From Apostichopus japonicus (taxonomy: Eukaryota > Echinodermata > Holothuroidea > Aspidochirotida > Stichopodidae), in the NCBI RefSeq assembly GCF_037975245.1, contig NC_092580.1, positions 26,935,501 to 26,999,500 of the forward strand: a stretch of 64,000 bases of DNA, given 5' to 3'. Each line of letters begins with the position of its first letter. Position 1 is the first letter of the stretch. The notes under the pieces were generated by a model. It did not search any database, was not told where the DNA came from, and saw only the letters and a program-made list of their open reading frames with translations. The translations under genes and the position numbers were made by a program. This document shows positions 25,095 through 36,300 of this stretch, piece after piece.

Positions 25095-28000
25095 CTAGGC
25101 CAGAAGATTCCCTGCATCTTAAACGTCTGGAAGGCTAAACGTATGAGCTACAGGGCCAAAGTAGGACATGGTCACTAAAGAGAGGTTGAGAGAAATGGAA
25201 AATAATTTGCACTCTATTGTTTATTCATCTATTCAAATTACATCCAAAGATAATAGGGGGACAAAAAGAAAAAAGCAAGGTGCAGTTTGTGTTGTAATTG
25301 ATTTCTTGGAGTTTTTTTGATAGTGGAAAGTCTTAACAAAAGTATAGGAACTTTTATTGGTTTATTTTCAGTCAAATACTTGCTAAATGTGGCTAGCAGA
25401 TAATTGGTATTACAGGAATATTATGAGGAATTTGCATTTGCTAATTACAATTGTGTTTGATATGTAGAAAAAAAATGTATTGATATTACTTAGTCCTACA
25501 AAGATTGATAATAAAAATGATTACTGTTGGTTAATATTGTTGCTAGCCAGTAAACCACTAACACCAAACAAAACACAATGGATTGTTTAAAGCATTTTTG
25601 AAAAAGCATGATTGTTCAATTGCAAGCTTCAGAAACCTGTGATGGTGACAAATGCCAACTCAAACTGACAAATAGGTTAACTTTTCTTGCCGATAAAAGT
25701 TTGTTCTGAAGACTGATATGCAGTGGTTTCTGTACGCTATTCGCCTATTTGGCTGCCAAAGAACATCTGTACAGCTAGGTTTCAGAACTGAAAAGATGAA
25801 TCTCATTCAACTTTGCCTTTCAACGACGTCAAACTTATCAAAAGAGACTTGATCAAGTCCAGAGTGATCGCAGTATTTCTCAAGGGAAGATTAGTAATTC
25901 GAATCATTATAAGATGGGAAATTTGAATTCTACTGTAGCCCTCTTTTCGCACAGTGGTAGATTTAAGCTATGGAATATGTCATAGCTTCCCCATATAAAT
26001 TACACTCTACTTTGATTGAGGAGTGTTCAAATATTGTGTCTGAAAGTAACTTTTATTGAGAGTTCTCATTACCATCCATTCTGGCAGTTGACTGAATATT
26101 TTACTCCTCCAAGATTTTGTCGGAACCATTCTTTTCAACACAAGCTGCTCCTTTTCTTTCTCTTTTTTCTCCTATTAGATATGATCTAAATCGCTTTTAA
26201 TTTATAATTTTAATCTTATGGTGATCCGGGTTATGAGAATTACTTTAACTGACAATTGGGTTTCAATTTATTCATAGTTTTTGGCAATTGGTCTGCCAGG
26301 GAATCTTTGCATATTCATGTAACAATTAAAATATATCAGAGCAGTGGACAAGTCAATGTGAAAACAAATTCTGAAGTAGATTTGATGTTTTTAAGAAATC
26401 GGTGTGTTTAACTGAGGTTGTCACAACAAGTCTTAAACTATCATGAAGCATTATTATAACATACTTTCATGTCATTAGGATGAATGCTATGCAAGCAAAC
26501 ATAAAAAGGGAGAATGGTGTAGTAACGCATTTTGATGGTCAAGGGAGGGGAGAGGTGGTGGGGGGTGTGTGTACATAAATATATGACATGATTAAAAGGA
26601 CCCTACTCAATGCTTGTATTACTAGCTTATCTTTCATTGATTGAAGGATCTCTAAAGAATCATTTGTGGTGATTTTTATGGCAATCTGTTTTAGCAATCA
26701 AGTTAAATTAAGGTGAAAATTTCTAGATAATAGCCACAAGAGTCACTAAGGCTAAGTCAATAAGAAATTAAACAGTAGCACTGTGTACCTGCGCAGAGTC
26801 AGTGGATTACACTGGGAAACCAAATATAAAATTATTTTGTTTGCTCTTTTAATTAATTGCATAGTAAATTAACAAAAATTTCTTGCCAAAAACCGTTTTC
26901 TTGATCATTTAATTATGTGACAGTTATGTTACATTTGTTTGCACAAGGAAATTCAGAAAAGATCAAGTATATCTTTGCAATGCAGGGAATCTTTTTTTCT
27001 TGGTTCTGGTGTGACAGAGACAAATACTACACAAGATGGCAAAAGCTACCTACGCAATACAGCAAAATGGCAACACTCTACATATGGCACAATTTAGTAC
27101 TAAATGGAGACAAAACTGCTGTAGTGAATTGGAATATTTTCTACACAAATTAAAAGGATGCTTAGTGCTTCTACCTTCTATGGTAAACAGAGGAACTCTT
27201 ACCATTTAATGATGAAGAAAATTTTACACACTTTACGTATGAAAATCTAAACACAAAATAATTCCCTGCATTGCTCACTTGGTATCTGTTTATGATTTAG
27301 TCAAAGGGAAACGAATTGTTTAGAAAGTAGAGCGAGTTGACTTGAGCTCTAAATGAAAAAACTCCGGCACAACGTGGGTGTCTTCACTCCATTACTGGAA
27401 AAGTGAATGCTTTATGAAAGTACATGAGAAGTGTTTAAAGACTGAATGCCAGAAATTTGTCATTTTTACCATCTTTTCAAAATATAATATTCCTTCATTA
27501 TTTCTTTACGATCAAGCACTATTGGTTCCAATGGACCTTTCTTTTAGTTAATGGCTGTTAAAGTTTTTTTTTGAGGAGGGGGAAGGGTGAGGGGGAAAGA
27601 GTATAGGTGAGGTGAACCATATTTTGTGGTATGTTTATGTTTCAACTTATACTGAAATATCTGCTTTTTCATTAGTATATAACCTTCATTAGTAATTTCA
27701 TATTTTACTCAAAGACCTCTTTTTGTTGTTGGCTGTTTAGTCATCAAATAGGAAATATAAGATATATTGATGTTGTATGTTACAAATACAGTATTTCCTT
27801 AACTTATCTTTGCAAAAATATTTCAGTGACCTTTCAGAATTAGTGTCAATTCCAGATATTTCTTTACAATTTGTTCTTCTCTTTTCTGTGGATTCTTACA
27901 AAAAAACTCTGACATGTAAACTTGAATGGGAAGGTGGTGTTGCCATGGTAGCATTTGCCATACATCATACAAATGAGCACAAAATATTCATCAGTTTGTT

Positions 28001-28784
28001 GTAGTCATGTCTTGAAAGATGAATATCACAAAAAGTTACCTTTCATGAGATTCATGGTATGAAGCTGTTTCGTAATTGGTGTACGGTATAGCATATTTAC
28101 CGTGTCATGACCTGTCGTTCCATTGTTGTAAAATATGTCAGCAGTATACATGTAACGTCTTTATAAAACATGCTAACATAAAAATGATAATTGTAGTAAC
28201 CTTGTTGTTCATGCAGATAATAGTATGCGAACATTTGTGTTAATAAGTAGGACATGTCTGTTTGGTCTTTCTAGTCCTTTCAATTGCATTCAGACTTATC
28301 AGATATTTTTCACTGCATCTATCTTCTTTTCGTATATAGATCTACATATACATACTTGCTGTACAAATCTGTCAATAAACATTTGTTTATCTTATACATT
28401 TGCTTTGACTTGCTGTTTTCTCTCCTGCCCTGGCTTTCTCGTCCAGCTTGTGTAATCTCATGTTACCCATTCCTTATTCCACAGCATATCAAAAGAAAGT
28501 ACAATTTTAAACAAGTTTTTCAAGCAATGAAGGACACGGGAAAGTGTTGGCAAGCTTGGCAACTGTTGGGTACAAGTTATTTTATCTGAGGAGAGTGAAA
28601 AGCAATTGGTGCAGTCGATGGAAAATGTCAGTCTTCGGGAATAATGAACGACATTGTCTCAATGTATTGTGTGAGGGGTGTATGTATGGTGGGGCAGAAA
28701 GATCTATATACCACAACGGTATATACCTAGCATTTCCGCACAACCATATATGTACTGCTCCAGTATGTAGTTGGTATTTAACAA
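25095..28784. other. Intergenic/3'-flanking sequence of PRAF2, no gene seen
   Basis: AT-rich single-copy-looking DNA with short GC islands. It includes the probable PRAF2 3' UTR up to about 25.5 kb. Small open frames exist but none has a recognisable motif or a splice partner. Confidence 0.5.
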
Positions 28785-29046
28785 GGCTGTGGCTATTCTT
28801 ACGACGAGTCGTAACAATTATTTATAAACTATTCTTACAACAAAGGCAAATTCAAGCGCAGTAAAGTAAATAAAGCAACTGCGCATGTATTAGGGGTAAC
28901 CCTAACCCTAAACCTCAATCCTAACCCTAACCGGAAATTATTGTTTCTCCTCGTCGTAAAAATAGTACTCCTGGTAATGAAAATAGCAATTGCGCATGCG
29001 TAGTCGGGAATTATTCTTACGACTAGTCGTAACAATAGCCACTTTG
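28785..29046. mobile_element. MITE with palindromic terminal repeats and a telomere-like core
   Basis: The 262-bp element is flanked by ATTTAACAA at 28776-28784 and 29047-29055, a perfect 9-bp duplication. The ends are about 33-bp imperfect inverted repeats: GTGGCTATT then TTACGAC..GTCGTAA on the left, and the reverse complement on the right. Each terminal repeat is itself palindromic (TTACGACTAGTCGTAA on the right). Inside are TGCGCATG motifs and a telomere-like tract (see 28895-28933). Confidence 0.78.
28895..28933 (-). repeat. Interstitial telomere-like repeats (CCCTAA)n inside the MITE
   Basis: Perfect and degenerate CCCTAA units (AACCCTAACCCTAA, then ATCCTAACCCTAACC). They read as TTAGGG on the minus strand, the metazoan telomere unit. 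The flanking MITE ends show they were carried inside a mobile element rather than left by chromosome fusion. Confidence 0.8.
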
Positions 29047-29499
29047 ATTTAACAAATTGACGGCGCTGTTTCAAAATTCCGCTTCCATGAAAGAAATCCT
29101 AAATCAAATTGTATTCTGCAGCGGAAGCGTCATGGAGTAGCATCGAGCATGACCCTTACTCCAATCTTCGTACGGATTCGCATTTGAAATTAGAAATCAC
29201 CGTGAACTCGTTCTTTTAAAAGTATGTTTGTCTATTAATATCATACATTAAGTTAACCTTTTACACTATGTTGAGACCTATGTAATGAAGAAACACTTTC
29301 ATAAGGCTCAGTCCAAAGTCAAACTGTTAATGTTATTGTCGTCGTGAAACTGGTTAACTAGTAAGCAATCATTGCGCCTCACTGTTACTTTTGTGTGACT
29401 TACTCAGGCAAGAAAAGTAAGAAAAACTTCTGTAACTAAACTAGGCCTAACTAGCGTACGATTAGCGGAATAAGAAGCCTGCCTAAATTACTCTAAAAT

Positions 29500-29797
29500 G
29501 AAATCAAACGGCTGGAAGGTTGAGCTTTATTTCAAATCGGCGGATACCCTCGAAAACAGAAGAATCAAAGCACGACTTGTTACCATATATAAAGAGACTC
29601 ATGGCCTAATTCCAAGCAACATAAATAACCTTCTCACAGTTTGAATTATAAAATTCCTCAAGCTCAAAAGAACTGTTATAAATATTCGCTTTATCCTCGC
29701 ACCATTCCTCAGTGGAACGCACTCCCACCTGAGCTGAAATCAGCACCAAACACCGCCTCCTTCAAGTTCATGCTGGAAAGTCAGCAGCACCATTAAC
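29500..29797 (+). pseudogene. Relic of a non-LTR retrotransposon reverse transcriptase C-terminus
   Basis: Two out-of-frame blocks translate to the conserved tail found after the polymerase domain of CR1/Jockey-like LINEs. The first is ENRRIKARLVTIYKE followed by THGLIPSNINNLLT. The second is YKYSLYPRTIPQWNALPPEL, then KSAPNTASFKFMLES and a stop at about 29795. An in-frame stop and a frame change between the blocks show that it is dead. No upstream RT or endonuclease remains. It lies about 570 bp upstream of the UBA3 start codon. Confidence 0.8.
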
Positions 29798-30362
29798 AAA
29801 ACTCGAAGGACTGCACGTCAACAGCCACATCAGGGGCGATTTGTGCAGTACCACACCAAGACCATACTTGAGGACTTACTGCGGGACATTTAATTAATTT
29901 CTGCCATAGAATAATGAACAAGAAATATTCAATTAGCCTAATTTGTTTTACCAGTCATTGGCCTAAGCAATTGCAGATAAAGTAACGTAATAAAAATGAA
30001 CAAAAGTTACAACTTAGATCACAATCCATCAAAGGTGTATTGTTTTTATTGGTTCCCTGCAATCAGAACTTGGTCTAGCCTACTGTAAATAGTTCTTCTT
30101 TTTTTTGGTTCTAGAATTTTGTAAGCTAAACAATTTGTGATGAAAAGTATAAAATATGTTAAATATCCAGTCAACTGCAGAAAACATTCTGATTGGCATT
30201 GAGTCCCAGCAATATTTGAAGGATGTTTATTTTTGTTTCATCCATCCCAGTATAATAGCGTTCAATTTGTTATCCCAAACCAGGGATTAATTAGCATTTT
30301 CTTCTCACATTGTCATGGTCTAAGGATCTTTGAAACAGAAAAAAATTTCAAGAAGATTCACT

Positions 30363-33300
30363 ATGAATACTGATAGTGATACAGGAGATTGGAGTGGCCG
30401 ATGGAAGCACATTAGCAAACTTTTAGAAAGATCTGGACCTTTTGCTCATCCAGACTTTGAAGGAAGCCCTGACGTAAGTTGGTGATATAACTGGTTTACT
30501 TGATGATATTTCTTCACATAAGTTAAATCCAAGCTGATTCATTTCAGGTAGTGTGTTTACAGCAACAAGGTTGCCATTTTAGTGGTCCTTGCTATTATCT
30601 GCCACTTTAGTGGGAAAACTGATTTACTTGGGAGAAAAAAGAATTGCTTCCAAATTAGTAGAGGAGATTCTGTTTAGTAATACACTGCTCAATAAGTTTC
30701 CTTCATTTTACTGTTATCCTTTGTACATAAAATGTATATTTGCGTTTGTAATATTTCTTTTCTTTGCTTCTGGGAGAGTGGAAGTACTCTTACAAAACCT
30801 TGAACATGGATTAGAAAGTTGAAAGCTTCTATAGAAGCTTTCTTGCGTTTGAACCACAACAGAGACTATGGAAGCCACACTTCTTCATAAATGTCTCATA
30901 GAATGTTTTTCCAAGTAGCTTCATTTTCATGACAGACCCTCCATCTCACCCCCTCACGATGGGTAACGCTTACCTGTTTTCTTCAGTCTATGCAAATTTC
31001 GATAGTAATGTTAAATCAAGGGTATAAATATTATTGCTAATTTGTGTGTGACTTAATCTTATTTGTGTATTTCTTCCATAGATTTTAGAATTCATGCTGA
31101 GTACATGTAAAGTATTAGTGATAGGAGCTGGTGGCTTAGGTTGTGAAATCCTGAAAGGCTTGGTAAGTGTTTTTAGTCTACAATTATTGTTAAATTTTCA
31201 CTACAGTGGGCTATGGACAGAGATAATGGTTGTGCAAATTAAACAGTTTTGATGAGTTTAAAGGGTGTGAAGACTTGCGCATAAAGAAACGTCTCATGCC
31301 GGTAATCTGACCTAGTTTCGAATGAGGTGTAACAGAAGTGTTAGACACCACCATCGATCCCAGAAAATACACACAGAGCTTGCTACCGTCGGTAATTAGA
31401 CACTAGTGCACAGTCAGTACATGCAGCTACGGTCAATACCCACAACACAGTGTAAATAGCAGCGATGGACATGTCAGGTCTACATGAAAGATAACAAGGT
31501 ATCATGTTTCATTACTGTCTGCATTTTGTAGCGACACGAACAAAACGTCACTTGCAGCATTGGAAAGTTAAATTTTTCAGATGGCCGTACGCGGTTTGGG
31601 GCGAATCTTCAAAGCCTTTAAATGTTTTCTCTTGAAGTACTTTCACTGTGTCCCGCAGTCATTAATTTAATTAAATATAATAATTAAATAATATAATTTA
31701 AATACATTAATAATTCTAAAAATTATATATATATTCAAATTAATAAATAAATAAAAATGATATAATTGAATATTTAATTAGTCTCATCTGGTTCTGTCCA
31801 AGTTGAAATGATCATTTCAAAAGAATCTCCAATTTCTTGATGTTCTAAATAGTTTTTAACCTTTTTTATCTTCAGAATTAAGCTATTAATTGTTGTGTTG
31901 CCATGCACCAGAATATACCATATACATGTATCAATGATATGTTTTCTTCTTTTGCTTTTCAGGCATTATCTGGGTTTAGGAATATCGATGTTATCGACAT
32001 GGACACCATAGATCTATCTAATTTAAACAGACAATTTCTTTTCAGGTAAGTTATTTATTCGGAAGTGGCCTTTTACCTGAACCAAAAAAGAATGTGTTTG
32101 ATATTTCAGTTGTTCCTACAGTTCTGTATTGAAGATAGGGGACAACATTTGATGTTGTTCTGCAAATATTAAACCAGGGAAAATGTTGTTTTCCCTGTTA
32201 TTATGTCTTATACTTCAATATGTTTTATTTCTGTTTTATTTTAAGTAATAGATTTTTCTATTACAAGATCGTTTGTGATGTTTAGAGAAATCTTGTGCTT
32301 TTGAGCATAACTCTTCTGTCTGTCTGTCTATCTATATGTCCGGCTGTCTCAATCATTACATGTTAGGTGGTAGCCGTTGACCTATTTGAGTCATAAAAAA
32401 GGAGTAAAACATAACTCAAAAGCAGGCCGGGCAGCTGCTCTTTATAAATTTGGTCAACATTAAAATTGTATGCGTAAGTTTGCTGGTTACTATGACATAC
32501 TTTGAACAGAAATTATGTGAATCTGTTGATGTATTTTTCCCTCTTTCATTGAAACTCTCATGATTATCCGTATTCTTCCTTCCTTTTCTTTTCCTTTTCC
32601 TTCTTTTTTCTTTTTCCTTTCTTAGGCTGAAAGACATTTCTAGAGACAAAGCTACAGTGGCTGCAGAGTTTATCAACAATCGGGTCCCTGGATGTAATGT
32701 TACACCGTATCCTTTCAAGAGCAAAGAGACAAGACTTTTTTTCAGTTATAAAGATAATTGCCTCAGGTTCTTATTAGGAACTTATTTTCAGGAATAGTCT
32801 TAGAAGATCTGTTAATTCAAAATTAAATTGAAAACATTTTTGGTGTATTCTCTACCTCTTTGGTTTGGTTGCATTGTCAGTTGGTTTTTTATGAATCTAA
32901 TATATATGTGGAGCGTCATGGCATGAAATAGTTCATCAACAATGTTCTGTGAAAATGTAAGACATTTTCATTCAGGAGCATCGGCAATGGGTGGGGATGG
33001 GGTGGGGGGTGGGGGGGTGGTTCAAAGTAGCAAAAGAATGAAGTTGAACAGTTCTGCTAGCTCAAAATAAATACAGTATTGTTATTAACCGTTCAAATTT
33101 GAGGATATACTGGTTGATCCTTTTATTATGAGCCAATAAAATGTTTAATTCTTTGGACGGTTAACAAGTTATCAAACACCAGTGGTTTATTTGCACCTCC
33201 CACCACCCCCTCTGGATTTTTTTTCTGCAGATTTCCCTATATTTGACTATTCCAAATCATATCAAATATAATAATAAAAATAATATAAATAATATAATAA

Positions 33301-36300
33301 ATCTCTATATTTTTTTATCTACTATTTCTATCCCATTTATGTAAACAAGTATTGTCAACCTATATATGTAAGTAAACATCTAGGTTTATACTTTATAGAA
33401 TCATTACTTTCTTTGATGGTTTGCTTGTTTCTTTGTTGGATTTCTTTCCTTAACCATCGTATCAGTCACTTCAAGAAGATACAAGACTACGACCAGTCTT
33501 TTTACAGAAGTAAGTATCCTTGCTGTGATTCTCGGCAGTGATGTTCAGTCACTATGTTGTGTTTGCTATAACTAGTATACATATATACTTAAGTGTGTAA
33601 GTTTAAATACTTACATATACATACGTATCCTCCCTATGTTTGCTGTTTCAGCCCCCAGATAAAGATGGCAACATTTATTGTCCAATGACTATGGTAGTGC
33701 ACAAAGAAAGCTCTGACAGACTGACTGACCCACAGATCCTTAAGTGATATTGAAGCATTATTTAATATCTTACCAATTTGGGCAAGAAACAAGAGCACAA
33801 AAGCCCCCAGAACAATGTAGTAATATCCTTACAAGTCCTTTGACATTTTAGGAACTTATATTTGATTTTTTTGTTCAATTTGTAGTTTGTTTGTTTTTCA
33901 TCAGAATTTCACATCGTTATTTGTGGTCTGGATTCTGTGATAGCTAGAAGGTGGATCAATGGCATGTTGGTAAGTTATGTGAACCAAGATTGGCCGACCA
34001 GAATACAGTACAAAGATCATCCATGCTTGCCGTGGTGAAATTCTGTACACCCCGAGGAATACAATTCTAAGTTGAAGGTTTTCTCAAAGATTAGATTTAT
34101 GGAAGCAGAATAGTTCAGAAACCTTACTTTACAAAGAATGTGGATAATTCATGATTAGCTTTTCTAATTGTTCTCAAAATATGAAGTTATGAAGACATTT
34201 TGATCAGTGGAACATGTTGAGTGTATTTGCCACTTATAAGCATAGGTAGAATAATGGTAAAAACATTTTCCTCCCACTCACCCACCCCCCCTCCCCACAC
34301 CCAGCCCAACTTATATGGCTCCTTACCCTTTTCATCCCCAGTGTTGTGTCAGTGATGTATGGTTTCATAATTATAAAGCTCTGTCTTAATTAGACCATTG
34401 TCTTAACCTCTCAATTTTTGTTCCTTAATTAGATTCTCAATTAAATAGCATTAAGACAAAAGTTAGATTAATTGTTAATTGATTAAAAAGATCAAGGTTT
34501 GTTTTTAATCACTCTTGGATTATTCACATCCATTATTCATCTAGTGGTTTATTACCTTCGTCCATTTGTGTTGGTTAGAAGACATAACCCTAATTGTACA
34601 ATAATGGAACTATATACTAACTAGATAACTATTACTGCCTCCTAGCTTGAAGAGATATTAACTATTAAAACTGTTTCTATTGATTACCCTGACAGCTGAG
34701 TTTACTGAACTATGAGGATGATGTGTTGGACCCCACCACCATCATACCCATGATAGATGGAGGCACAGAGGGCTTTAAGGGTAATGCTAGGGTCATACTA
34801 CCTGGTATGACTGCCTGTATTGACTGTACATTAGACCTATTCCCACCTCAGGTAAGGGGTACTCCTAGATTTATATTTTAGTTTTGGCAAATGGGCCAAA
34901 TAGTGGCAGGATTCATTGAAATGTGGAGTTGCTAAGCAAATAATGGTGAAACATGCATCACTCTGTGTGTGTTTTGCTGTGTGAATTCTTTGTTGGAAGA
35001 GATGGTGGATAGTAAGGAAATTAGTTAAATAAGTAAATACTAAGATATTGTCAGGATTAGTCTATATAATACTGCAACTTTTACTATTCAGCCCCCCCCC
35101 CCAAAGAAAAAAAACCCCACCCACCTGAAGTTAGCAGATTGACCCTATCAGAGGCCCTGACAGTAACTTCTTTTTAATATTCAGCAGAAACCTCCAACTC
35201 ACCTCCATATTACCCTAGTCTCTCACATTATTTACCCTTATGAAACAAGTTTGGACACTGTGATTATCATTAATGGGATCAGAGTTTATACTGTGCACAG
35301 TTCTACTCAGTGAAAATAAATTTAATTTTATATGAAATAATTGTATCCATATGACCATTTATAAGCTTATGTGACTATTAATTAATTAATTTTTATTTTG
35401 TGAATGGTTCACTTGATACATTCAATATGATCCTCTTGGAAAAAGTTAGCTATCATTTATATCAAAATTTGCCTTTGTGAATGGACTCAACCTTGAGTTG
35501 TAATATCTTCTGTTTCTCACTCCAGGTTAATTTCCCTATGTGTACTATCGCACACACACCTCGTCTGCCTGAACATTGCATAGAGTATGTCAAGGTCCTA
35601 CTCTGGCCACAAGAGCACCCCTTCGGTGGTGAGTTCTCCCTTTCACATCGCCTCGGGGAAAGTACTTTTGAAAACTTGTAGCAACTTTTTAATGTGCCAA
35701 GATTTGAAACCAATACTAGTGACCTTCAAAACAGATGGACAGGTCCTTTGAAAAATATGATATTACTTGAGATGGTGGGACAAAATAGCATTATGGGATG
35801 GTGATAATATACCTTGACCTTTTCAGAATTGCGCTAAGTATCTTTCACTCGTCCATCTATTTAGAGAATGTTGGTATCGATGGTGACGATCCTACTCACA
35901 TCCAGTGGATCTTTGAGAAGGCACAAGACCGAGCTGACCAGTATGGTATTAAAGGAGTGACCTACAGGCTGACACAGGGTGAGTGTAACTCCTCTTGTAG
36001 AGCATCTGCTCGTCTTTGCAACATAATGTTTAAAAATGTACAAGATCTGAGCAACGGATGTATTCTTACTTTGTTGCAAAAAAAGTCCTGCTGCTCATTT
36101 GATCCATTTAACTACAAATTTTTTTCATCGGGAAAGTACTTCAATTCAAAAGGTAATGTTCATTTCAAAGTTGAAGCCCGTTTTGTGAAAGTGCGTTATA
36201 AATATCTTTCACATTCCTCGTCCCTTTAGGTGTCGTTAAACGAATCATACCTGCCGTCGCATCCACAAATGCCGTCGTAGCCGCCCAGTGTGTGACGGAA

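Noticed and set aside
28895-28933. Telomere-like repeats as a chromosome end or fusion point
   Set aside because: The tract is short, degenerate and enclosed by MITE ends with a 9-bp target duplication; unique sequence continues on both sides.
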